Below are positions 8,943-15,885 of a DNA stretch of 27,382 nt, one piece after another. The translations under genes and the position numbers were made by a program. Each line of letters begins with the position of its first letter. Positions within the stretch are counted from its first letter, which is position 1. The DNA comes from JAAZHK01 sp964536075 (lineage in GTDB: Bacteria > Bacillota_I > Bacilli_A > RF39 > UBA660), in NCBI GenBank assembly GCA_964536075.1, contig CAZHWO010000011.1, positions 1 to 27,382 on the forward strand. The letters run 5' to 3'. The notes beneath the pieces are model-generated. The model was not told the origin of the DNA and did no database searches. It worked only from the letters and a program-made list of their open reading frames with translations.

Positions 8943-9797
8943 CTATTTTGTTTCAATTTTTTCTTGATTTAGATATTGATAACTTAGAGTATTATCTTTA
9001 CTAATAACTGATTCACCAAGATTTTTTTCTAAATCATCACGAGCAACTTTTGCTGAACTGCCTCCCATTTTAGCAATCTTTTTATTTTGTTCTAAGCCAT
9101 GTGGTTGATGTTTTTTAGTAAGTTCTCTCGTTGCTATTTCGCTTAAATTTGTTAGAGCTACCTCAACATCGGTCATATTATCCCTTAAAGATTCTTTTCT
9201 AATGTTTTTAAACTTTTTATATTCACTAGCGGTCATACCTGACCAAGTCTTATATATTTCATTAGTTAAGATGGCATATTCAAAGTTTTCTTTAATACCA
9301 TTATCTTTCCAAATATCAGTAAGTTTCTTTCTATCTAGTATTCCTGTTAATCTAGCTTTAATCCAAGCGTCAGAATATCCACGTTTACGATAGTATTCAA
9401 TCGCCCTATTAACAGCTATCTCTGGATCAAAAACTTCATCAATTCTTTCTTTACCTAAGGTTGCTAACCAAATTTTAAATGGTTCTGCTTTAGGGCTTGG
9501 TACTGATTCTATAAGTCTAAATAAACCTTTTGTATCTAATGTATCAGTTTTATAGAATTTTCCATCTTTAGCTTTAAGTTTCAGTTGTACACATTTTGTG
9601 TATAACTCACTTTTTTCCTCAATCGACATTCTCTTTTTTAACATATTCCAATAATTATTAGGATTCGAACTTTCTGTTAAAACACTTATGACATCAACCA
9701 CTGAAAAATAATACTCTTCTTTCCCTGCATCCCATAGACTTCTAATTTCATTTCCTTCAAATAAATTATTAATAGTTTTTAATTTGTTATCTTGCAT
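8943..9797 (-). CDS. BRO-N domain protein, antirepressor/DinD-like
   Basis: 284 residues. The N-terminal 110 or so (EIRSLWDAGKEEYYFSVVDV, then GLFRLIESVPSPKAEPFKIW) match the BRO-N fold of phage antirepressors. The C-terminal part (about 190-275: SLRDNMTDVEVALTNLSEIA, HQPHGLEQNKKIAKMGGSSA) resembles the conserved tail seen in BRO-N/DinD-like bacterial proteins. BRO-N proteins bind DNA or counteract repressors; DinD of E. coli is DNA-damage inducible and inhibits RecA filaments. The gene has GAAGGAGG before its ATG and a promoter with a perfect LexA/DinR palindrome, so damage induction is well supported here. Its TAG is 24 bp from the attL core, with no terminator seen, so transcripts may run antisense into the importer operon. 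Role in the element (excision or repressor control) is inferred. Confidence 0.82.
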   Translation of the reverse strand: MQDNKLKTINNLFEGNEIRSLWDAGKEEYYFSVVDVISVLTESSNPNNYWNMLKKRMSIEEKSELYTKCVQLKLKAKDGKFYKTDTLDTKGLFRLIESVPSPKAEPFKIWLATLGKERIDEVFDPEIAVNRAIEYYRKRGYSDAWIKARLTGILDRKKLTDIWKDNGIKENFEYAILTNEIYKTWSGMTASEYKKFKNIRKESLRDNMTDVEVALTNLSEIATRELTKKHQPHGLEQNKKIAKMGGSSAKVARDDLEKNLGESVISKDNTLSYQYLNQEKIETK

Positions 9798-9819
9798 AAA
9801 CTAACCTCCTTCAAGATTA

Positions 9820-9848
9820 ATTATATCGAACATTCGTTCTTTTTGCAA
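9820..9848 (-). promoter_or_regulatory. SOS-controlled promoter with LexA/DinR box in the spacer
   Basis: On the minus strand: -35 TTGCAA (9843-9848), a 17-bp spacer, -10 TATAAT (9820-9825). The spacer holds GAACGAATGTTC (9828-9839), a perfect GAAC-N4-GTTC palindrome matching the Gram-positive LexA/DinR core. LexA bound here would block RNA polymerase. It drives the BRO-N gene, whose start is 23 nt downstream. Confidence 0.88.
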
Positions 9849-9855
9849 GATCTTT

Positions 9856-11442
9856 TCAAAAATTCCATTTGATATTTATTATTCTATTCCTGGTGGTTAA
9901 ATCAACTTTACCAACCTCTATTTTTTCTATTAATTCATCTATTATTACCCGATTTAGTTTATTAATAGTTTTATATTTTTTAAATATATTTTCGGTTGCT
10001 CTTTCCATATAATCATTTAGACTTGAAATATGGTTATCAATATTTTTAATCATATTGTTAATACTTATTAATTCATTCATATAATTTCTTTGTAAAGTTT
10101 TAAATTGCTCTAATGTAATATTACCAACAACACGATCATTATATAATATTTTAAAATAGTTTTCTCTTTCTTTTAATTTTAGTTCTAGTTGTTCTTTTTT
10201 CTTTAATAGTGATTTTTGTTCATCATTTTTTGCTACTTTTTTTACGTTCATTTTCTTTTCATCATAAAAATAAGATAATTGTTTATTGATTTCTTCTAGG
10301 ATAATATTTTCTAATAGATCATACCTAATTGATAACTTATTAATGCACTCTTCATATCCATTACGATTCGATGTACACAATAAATATTCATGTTTGCTAG
10401 TTTTATTTTTTTTTAAATAGTGATGACACTCTAAGCAATAAACTTTACCAAATAATATATGTACTGTTTCACTTTTTTTACAAGATCTAGTCCTATTTTT
10501 AAGTCTTACTTGCACGCATTGCCAGTTATCAATACCAATAATAGCCTCATGGGTATTTTCATGACTTATCCAATTTTTTTTGTCTTTTTTTACTATTTTT
10601 CTATTTTTATAACTAACGGTGGTGCTTTTTCCCTGAATTAGATTGCCAATATATATTTCGTTGGTTAAAATGGTCTTAATAGCATTATGACTCCATTTAA
10701 TATCCTCTATATTTTTATTTGTTATAATATTTAATTTTATTCCTTTTAAACGTTTATATAAAGAAGGTGGGGGAATATTTTTATTATTTAATATTTTAGC
10801 AATCTTACCAAAACCAAAATCTCTTAAATATAAGTTAAATATTTCTTTTACAGTTATGGCAGCAATTTCATCAATAATTAGTTTGTTATTATCATTTGGA
10901 TCAATTTCATAACCATAACTTGCAAAAGGGCTGATAAATTCACCATTTTTCATTTTGGCTTTAAAGGCAGTTTTAATGTTATTTGATAAATCTTCTAAAA
11001 ACCATTCATTTACTAAACCATTTATCTGTCTTGATTTCTTATTTCCAAGATTTCCTGTGTCAGCATTATCTGAAAAACTTATAAACCGAATATTCCATTC
11101 AATAAATTTATTATGTAAGTATTTTTCAATTACTTCCATATCTCTTGAAAATCTTGATTGACTCTTGCAAAATACAATATCAATTTTTTTATGTTTACAG
11201 TCTTCAATTAGTCTTTCAAACTCTGGTCTGTAAGTTCCTGCCCCTGATAAATCTTCATCACAATATTCATCTACTAGTACCCAATCATCATGTTTTAGTA
11301 TTTCACTTGTAAGTAAATTTCTTTGATTTTTAATTGATTCACTATCATCACTTATATTCTTTTTATTTTTGTCTTCATCTGATAATCTTAAATAAATACC
11401 AACCCGATATAAATTATGATAAGCACTTTCTTTATCATTCAT
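9856..11442 (-). CDS. Large serine recombinase (site-specific integrase)
   Basis: 528 residues, full length for the large serine recombinases that integrate and excise elements through a covalent phosphoserine link. N-terminal catalytic domain: VGIYLRLSDED with nucleophile Ser21, SIKNQR, DLSGAGTYRPEFERL and FCKSQSRFSRDMEVIEKYL. Then the recombinase domain (FASYGYEID, IFNLYLRDFGFGKIAKILN, WSHNAIKTILTNEIYIGN), a zinc ribbon with CLEC and a second Cys pair (about 336-366), and a long C-terminal coiled coil (about 400-490) of the kind that controls directionality. No separate excision factor is obvious. The start overlaps the end of a 43-codon ORF by 8 bp. Product and activity class are firm. Confidence 0.95.
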   Translation of the reverse strand: MNDKESAYHNLYRVGIYLRLSDEDKNKKNISDDSESIKNQRNLLTSEILKHDDWVLVDEYCDEDLSGAGTYRPEFERLIEDCKHKKIDIVFCKSQSRFSRDMEVIEKYLHNKFIEWNIRFISFSDNADTGNLGNKKSRQINGLVNEWFLEDLSNNIKTAFKAKMKNGEFISPFASYGYEIDPNDNNKLIIDEIAAITVKEIFNLYLRDFGFGKIAKILNNKNIPPPSLYKRLKGIKLNIITNKNIEDIKWSHNAIKTILTNEIYIGNLIQGKSTTVSYKNRKIVKKDKKNWISHENTHEAIIGIDNWQCVQVRLKNRTRSCKKSETVHILFGKVYCLECHHYLKKNKTSKHEYLLCTSNRNGYEECINKLSIRYDLLENIILEEINKQLSYFYDEKKMNVKKVAKNDEQKSLLKKKEQLELKLKERENYFKILYNDRVVGNITLEQFKTLQRNYMNELISINNMIKNIDNHISSLNDYMERATENIFKKYKTINKLNRVIIDELIEKIEVGKVDLTTRNRIINIKWNF

Positions 11443-11566
11443 TGTTATTATCTTTTAAACTTTCTAAAATATAGATTACTTTGCTTAAAATTATATTAAA
11501 TATTTCTTTTCTATTATCAATATTATTGTCTTTATATATACTATTTACGATATATGAAATACCCAC
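11435..11566 (-). CDS. Possible 43-codon ORF coupled to the recombinase gene
   Basis: A minus-strand reading frame from GTG (11566) to a TGA at 11437-11435 overlaps the recombinase ATG by 8 bp. AAGGTG lies 9 nt before the GTG. The product is short, charged and helical-looking (NRKEIFNIILSKVIYILESL). It belongs to no family I recognise. It may be a small accessory protein or simply a leader that couples translation to the recombinase. A TATAAT-like -10 at 11606-11611 lies upstream with no good -35. Confidence 0.45.
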   Translation of the reverse strand: MGISYIVNSIYKDNNIDNRKEIFNIILSKVIYILESLKDNNNE

Positions 11567-11662
11567 TTTATCACACACCTTATCACAATAAGTATATGTG
11601 TTTAAATTATATTTTAATATTTTTTTAGATTTATATAAACACTACTTGTATAATTACTACTA

Positions 11663-11695
11663 GTTGGTTTAAGTAATGATACGGTAGCGTTAATT
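11663..11695. other. attR: right junction of the serine-recombinase element
   Basis: Element half-site GTTGGTTTAAGTAATGATACG (11663-11683, read in two parts GTTGGTTTAAG and TAATGATACG) runs up to GT at 11684-11685; host sequence AGCGTTAATT (ATPase codons) follows. Confidence 0.85.
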
Positions 11696-12019
11696 AGAAC
11701 TTTAGCTATTAATCCAGATATTCTCTTACTTGATGAACCTTTTTCGGCTTTAGACTATCAGACTAGATTAGCTCTTTCCGATGATGTATATAATATAATT
11801 AAAAAAGAAGGCAAAACGACTTTAATGGTTACCCATGATTTAGCCGAGGCGATTAGTATGGCCGATAAAGTCGTTATTTTATCTAAACGGCCATGTCGAG
11901 TAAAAAAAATTATTGATATTAACCTAGCTAATCGTTTAAATCCGATCCAAAATAGAAAAGCGAAAGAATTTAGTTATTATTATGATCTTTTATGGAAGGA
12001 AATTGATTATCATGTATAG
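11686..12019 (+). pseudogene. ABC importer ATPase, 3' part (split by mobile element)
   Basis: The remaining 111 codons of the interrupted nucleotide-binding subunit. From 11687 the frame reads ALIRTLAINPDILLLDEPFS, with Walker B LLLDEP, the D-loop SALD and the switch His in VTHDLAEA, then a C-terminal helix region typical of SsuB/TauB. It has no start codon of its own next to the junction; an internal ATG at 11825 would give a fragment without Walker B. Its TAG overlaps the permease ATG by 8 bp. Confidence 0.93.
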
Positions 12020-12797
12020 TGAGGAACATAAAGGGTTTTTAAAGAAAAATAAAAGAACCAAAAGCTATGTTTTGATTACGCAGATAAGTATTTTCATCCT
12101 ATTTCTAGTTATTTGGGAGTTGTTAGCCCACTTTAATCTTATTAATACCTTTATTACTTCTAGACCTTCCAAAGTATTTAGTTCATTAGTGGATTTAGCG
12201 CGGCAAAATAACTTATATAAACATATTGCCATTACCCTTTATGAGACAATAATTAGTTTTATTATTGGATCACTATGTGGGAGTTTCATTGCAGCTTTAT
12301 TTTGGTGGAATAAATTTTTTGCCAAAGTTATGGATCCTTATTTAACTGTCTTAAACAGTTTACCGAAAGTAGCGTTAGGTCCCATCATTTTAATCTGGTT
12401 TGGGGCCGGCATTAAATCCATTATTATTTTAGCCTTGTTAATTTCCATGATTGTTACCATTATGAATAACTATCAAAGTTTTAAGAGTACGGATCAAAAT
12501 AGAATTAAACTATTAAAAAGCTTTAATGCCACTAAATGGCAAATTTTCTTTAAATTAGTTTTACCAGGCAATCTTTCTAATATAGTTAATACCCTAAAAA
12601 TAAATATTAGTATGTGCTTTATAGGGGTTGTTATGGGAGAATTTTTAGTCTCTAAAAGTGGTATTGGTTATTTAATTGTTTATGGATCACAGGTTTTTAA
12701 TTTAAATCTCGTTATCACAGGCATTTTCTTACTCGGTGTTTTATCCAGCTTATTATATTATTTAATAAATTACATTGAAAAAAGAATTAGGTATTAA
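12012..12797 (+). CDS. ABC transporter permease, SsuC/TauC-like
   Basis: 261 residues with about six membrane segments and the BPD_transp_1 coupling helix (FNATKWQIFFKLVLPGNLSN, the EAA-like loop that contacts the ATPase). The LNSLPKVALGPIILIWFGAG and GEFLVSKSGIGYLI stretches are typical of SsuC/TauC/ThiX permeases. I use the ATG at 12012 (MYSEEHKGFL), which overlaps the ATPase stop and has AAGGA 11 nt upstream, instead of the ATG at 11982 inside the ATPase. Intact, but with its ATPase split and any transcript from 7484 having to cross the element, the importer is probably inactive in this chromosome state unless another ATPase substitutes. Confidence 0.9.
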   Translation: MYSEEHKGFLKKNKRTKSYVLITQISIFILFLVIWELLAHFNLINTFITSRPSKVFSSLVDLARQNNLYKHIAITLYETIISFIIGSLCGSFIAALFWWNKFFAKVMDPYLTVLNSLPKVALGPIILIWFGAGIKSIIILALLISMIVTIMNNYQSFKSTDQNRIKLLKSFNATKWQIFFKLVLPGNLSNIVNTLKINISMCFIGVVMGEFLVSKSGIGYLIVYGSQVFNLNLVITGIFLLGVLSSLLYYLINYIEKRIRY

Positions 12798-12807
12798 TTC
12801 TTTTTTT
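12778..12807 (+). terminator. Intrinsic terminator of the ABC importer operon
   Basis: A 12-bp A/T-rich stem (12778-12789 with 12795-12806), loop GGTAT, ending in a run of T. The permease stop codon lies inside the stem. Confidence 0.75.
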
Positions 12808-12811
12808 GATT

Positions 12812-12821
12812 ATGATATAAT
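12812..12821 (+). promoter_or_regulatory. Promoter of the MurF-type ligase gene
   Basis: TGA followed by TATAAT (12816-12821), an extended -10 without a clear -35, 10 nt before an AAGGAGG ribosome binding site at 12831-12837. Confidence 0.55.
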
Positions 12822-12845
12822 ATTAGTATAAAGGAGGTTAATGAT

Positions 12846-14429
12846 ATGTATTTTATACCTTTAATTAGTTATTTTATTTATGTGACTATGAAAAGTAAGA
12901 TAGCTTTGCAGATGTTGCAACAGAATTTTTATAATGAATCAAATCGATATTTAAAATGGAGTATCAGAAATAAATATAAAAGCTATATTACCATTGATTT
13001 ATTAGGCTTTTTTATAGTATTAATTATGCTCTTATCTAATAATTTTCTTTTAACGATTGGATCTTTCTTTTGTCTATATTGTTACTTAGTTTATGGAGCT
13101 ATTCAAAATAAACGTAAAGATCAAGTGAAAAAACCTTTGAAAGTTACCTTTAGAATTAAAAGATTAATAGCGACAGAGATTTTAATATATGTATTAGTGT
13201 TGATAGGCTTTTATTTAAATTTTAATATAAATTATTTATGGTTCTATACATTAATTTTAGTTATAATGGCCTCTTTAGTATATGTTGTTGTTTATTTAGC
13301 TTATGTAATTAATCTGCCAATTGAAAGATTAACTTATTTAAAATATAAAAGAAGATCTAGGAAAAAACTAGATAAAATGAATATTCCGATTGTTGGAATT
13401 ACAGGCAGTTATGGTAAAACAAGTAGTAAAAATATTCTAGCTGATATTTTGTCTATTAAATATCGGGCTTTCCCTTCCCCTACTAATTTGAATACCCCAT
13501 TAGGTTTAATGTTAACCGTTAATAATCATTTAGATAAGTTTGAAGAAATATTTATTCCCGAAATGGCCGCTTGTATAACCGGAGAAATAAAAAGAATTTG
13601 TGATTTTATTCGCCCTAACTATGGTATTATTACCAATATTGGTTTAGCTCACTTAGAAACTTTTAAGACAGAAAAAAATATTCAAAAAACCAAGTTTGAA
13701 CTGATTGAAGCTCTACCTAGTGATGGAATGGGAGTCCTAAATAAGGATGATCCCAAGCAGGTATCTTATAAGATAAAGAATGACTGTCAAATTAAATGGA
13801 TTGGTATTGATCATCATGATGTCGATCTTTATGCTCAAAATATAAGTTATGATGCTAAAGGAATGACTTTTGAGGCTGTTTTTACGGAAGATAAAAAGAC
13901 AATTAAATTAGAAACCAAATTATTAGGAATTCCTAATGTTTATAATATCTTAGCAGCCCTATTAATTAGTAAAGCTTTCAATTTAACCTACGAAGAAATG
14001 CAAAGAGGGGTTAAAAATATTAAACCGATTACCCATCGCTTAGAACTTAAAAAAGTCGGCGATTTACATATTATTGATGATGCATATAATTCTAATCCAG
14101 TTGGTTCTAAAATGGCTTTAGATGTGTTAAAAATAATGCCCGGTAAAAGAATTGTCGTTACCCCAGGCATGATTGAATTAAAAGATAAGCAATATGAACT
14201 GAATAAAAAATTTGGTGAATATATCGCGGAAGTAGCTGATTATGTTATTTTAGTAGGTGAAAAACAAACAAAACCTATCTATGATGGTTTAATAGCTAAA
14301 GGTTATAATAAAAAACAAATAGAAATTGTTAATGATGTTAAATTAGCTTTCCCGATTATCAATAAGATTAAAGAGAAAGAAACCTTTGTCTTGTTAGAAA
14401 ATGATTTACCAGACTTATTTAATGAATAA
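12846..14429 (+). CDS. murF: Membrane-anchored MurF-type ligase (UDP-MurNAc-tripeptide--D-Ala-D-Ala ligase)
   Basis: 527 residues. The first 170 or so hold about four hydrophobic segments (about 50-66, 68-85, 108-125, 131-155) and basic loops. A complete Mur ligase follows: P-loop GITGSYGKTSSKN (Lys191), IFIPEMAA, ITNIGLAHLETF, NVYNILAALLISKAF, and DDAYNSNPVGSKMALDVL, the MurF hallmark. MurF adds D-Ala-D-Ala to the UDP-MurNAc-tripeptide in the cytoplasm. The membrane extension, absent from E. coli MurF, would hold the enzyme next to MraY. The ATG at 12846 has AAGGAGG 8 nt upstream; an ATG at 12841 is too close. It has its own promoter and converges on murE. An amidating Mur-ligase-like role (MurT) is less likely, because the zinc Cys cluster of MurT is absent. 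Confidence 0.85.
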   Translation: MYFIPLISYFIYVTMKSKIALQMLQQNFYNESNRYLKWSIRNKYKSYITIDLLGFFIVLIMLLSNNFLLTIGSFFCLYCYLVYGAIQNKRKDQVKKPLKVTFRIKRLIATEILIYVLVLIGFYLNFNINYLWFYTLILVIMASLVYVVVYLAYVINLPIERLTYLKYKRRSRKKLDKMNIPIVGITGSYGKTSSKNILADILSIKYRAFPSPTNLNTPLGLMLTVNNHLDKFEEIFIPEMAACITGEIKRICDFIRPNYGIITNIGLAHLETFKTEKNIQKTKFELIEALPSDGMGVLNKDDPKQVSYKIKNDCQIKWIGIDHHDVDLYAQNISYDAKGMTFEAVFTEDKKTIKLETKLLGIPNVYNILAALLISKAFNLTYEEMQRGVKNIKPITHRLELKKVGDLHIIDDAYNSNPVGSKMALDVLKIMPGKRIVVTPGMIELKDKQYELNKKFGEYIAEVADYVILVGEKQTKPIYDGLIAKGYNKKQIEIVNDVKLAFPIINKIKEKETFVLLENDLPDLFNE

Positions 14430-14430
14430 A

Positions 14431-14464
14431 AAAGCTTAGTAGTTATCTACTAGGCTTTCTTTTT
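14431..14464. terminator. Bidirectional terminator between murF and murE
   Basis: A 12-bp stem (14431-14442 with 14447-14458) with one G-U pair and loop TTAT, flanked by A-runs and T-runs, so it works in both directions. The murE stop codon is inside the left arm. Confidence 0.85.
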
Positions 14465-15884
14465 GTATTTTTTCTAAAACTTCATAAGATAATTCAATAT
14501 CATCTTTTCGAGGAATAAATTCACCCATTGTTATTTGATATTTTTCAGCACCTTTACCTAATATTAAAACCGTATCGCCCTCTTTGGCAAAGCGTATAGC
14601 TTCTTCTATAGCCTTATCACGATCCATTTCTATTTTAAAATTATCCTTTTTTACCTCACTTACCATCTTTATTAATAGTTTTTTAGGATCATCATATCTA
14701 GCATCCTCGATAGTAAAAAAAGAATAGAAAACATTTTCAGTACAGTAATTAGCCATATCGATCATTCTTCGTTCATCTCTAGAACCACAAGCGCCAACTA
14801 CTACAATAATATTATTTTTAGTAATAAGTTTGGCATATGGTAAAAGACATTTTACTGCTCCAGCAGTATGCGCATAATCGACCATAACATTGAAAGGTTG
14901 ACCTACTTCAATCATTGTCTGTCTAGCCTCAATTGGTTTAATATTTTTAATTTTTTGAATAATATCCTCAATATTATATCCAAAGTAATCTAGGCATAAA
15001 ATAATACTCAATAAATTATAGACATTATATTCACCAGATATAGTAGTTTCAACATGATAAGTACCGAGATAACCATTTATATCAAAAGATAAATGAGCAT
15101 ATCCAACAAATATATTAGTAGCATAAATATCAGCATCATGATTATTAATAGCATATGTTTTAATTTTTCCATGGGCAACTTGCCTAAAAACATCAGCATA
15201 TTGATCATCTATATTTAAAACACATAAACCTTTTTTTTTCGTGTTTTCGAAAATAATGGCTTTAGCTTTAGCATAATTTTCCATAGTTTTATGGGTATCT
15301 AAATGATCTCTAGACAAATTAGTAAATATAGCTACATCATAATTAATATGGGATAATTTTTTAGTTGCCAGGCGTTCAGATGATGCTTCCATAGATACAT
15401 ATTGACATTCCTTTTTCACAAAATTATCAAGTGCTAGAAACAGTTCATCTGGCAAGGGAGTTGTATAATCATTTTCTTGTTCATAACCATCACAATATAT
15501 ACCACTGGTACCGATATAACCACACTTACTATCTATATTTAATAATTGATAAATAATTTCAGCTATAGTAGTCTTACCATTAGTACCTGTTACTCCTATT
15601 AATTTTAATTTTGATAGTGGATCATTATAAAAATTATTAAGGATTTGATTATAGGCTAAATTACTATCTTTAACCGTAATAACGGGTACTGATTTAATAA
15701 GCTTTTGTTCGGTAACTATTGCCACAGCGCCTTTTTCAATCGCTTTATCAATATAATCGTTACCGTCACTACTTAATCCCTTAATCGCCATAAATAAGCT
15801 TCCTGGACCAACTTTTCTGGAATCATCGGTAACACTATTAATTTCTAAATCGTAAGGGCAATCAATTAATTTATTTAATTTCAA
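14436..15884 (-). CDS. murE: MurE-type ligase (UDP-MurNAc-dipeptide--amino acid ligase)
   Basis: 482 residues from a TTG at 15884. This start gives KLNKLIDC at the N-terminus, as in other MurE proteins, and has GAGGAAG 9 nt upstream inside the last codons of the aminotransferase gene. MurE adds the third residue of the stem peptide. Seen: TDDSRKVGPGSLFMAIKG (uridine-binding domain), P-loop VTGTNGKTT, MEASSERLA, FTNLSRDHLDTHKTMENY and VVVGACGSRDERRM. The position that chooses the amino acid, DNPR in meso-diaminopimelate enzymes and DNPA in the S. aureus lysine enzyme, reads EDAR here (14697-14708). The gene starts one nt after an EctB-type aminotransferase gene, which suggests that 2,4-diaminobutyrate could be its substrate. 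MurE assignment is firm; the substrate is an inference. Confidence 0.92.
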   Translation of the reverse strand: MKLNKLIDCPYDLEINSVTDDSRKVGPGSLFMAIKGLSSDGNDYIDKAIEKGAVAIVTEQKLIKSVPVITVKDSNLAYNQILNNFYNDPLSKLKLIGVTGTNGKTTIAEIIYQLLNIDSKCGYIGTSGIYCDGYEQENDYTTPLPDELFLALDNFVKKECQYVSMEASSERLATKKLSHINYDVAIFTNLSRDHLDTHKTMENYAKAKAIIFENTKKKGLCVLNIDDQYADVFRQVAHGKIKTYAINNHDADIYATNIFVGYAHLSFDINGYLGTYHVETTISGEYNVYNLLSIILCLDYFGYNIEDIIQKIKNIKPIEARQTMIEVGQPFNVMVDYAHTAGAVKCLLPYAKLITKNNIIVVVGACGSRDERRMIDMANYCTENVFYSFFTIEDARYDDPKKLLIKMVSEVKKDNFKIEMDRDKAIEEAIRFAKEGDTVLILGKGAEKYQITMGEFIPRKDDIELSYEVLEKIQKESLVDNY

Positions 15885-15885
15885 A

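Larger units (their letters stand above)
8920..11685. mobile_element. 2,766-bp serine-recombinase element inserted in the ABC ATPase gene
   Basis: The boundaries come from the split gene: both junctions carry GT (8918-8919 and 11684-11685), and deletion of 8920-11685 exactly recreates the ATPase reading frame. All element genes are on the minus strand: a 43-codon ORF, a 528-residue large serine recombinase and a BRO-N/DinD-like protein with an SOS-boxed promoter. A 2-bp shared core is what known large serine integrases leave, unlike the longer target duplications of DDE transposases. No capsid, replication, conjugation or resistance genes are present, so it is a minimal integrating element. 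Confidence 0.9.

Noticed and set aside
8920..11685. Group I/II intron or IStron splitting the ATPase gene
   Set aside because: The genes inside are antisense to the ATPase, the ends carry a serine-integrase type 2-bp core and inverted arms, and no reverse transcriptase or intron-like ends are seen.
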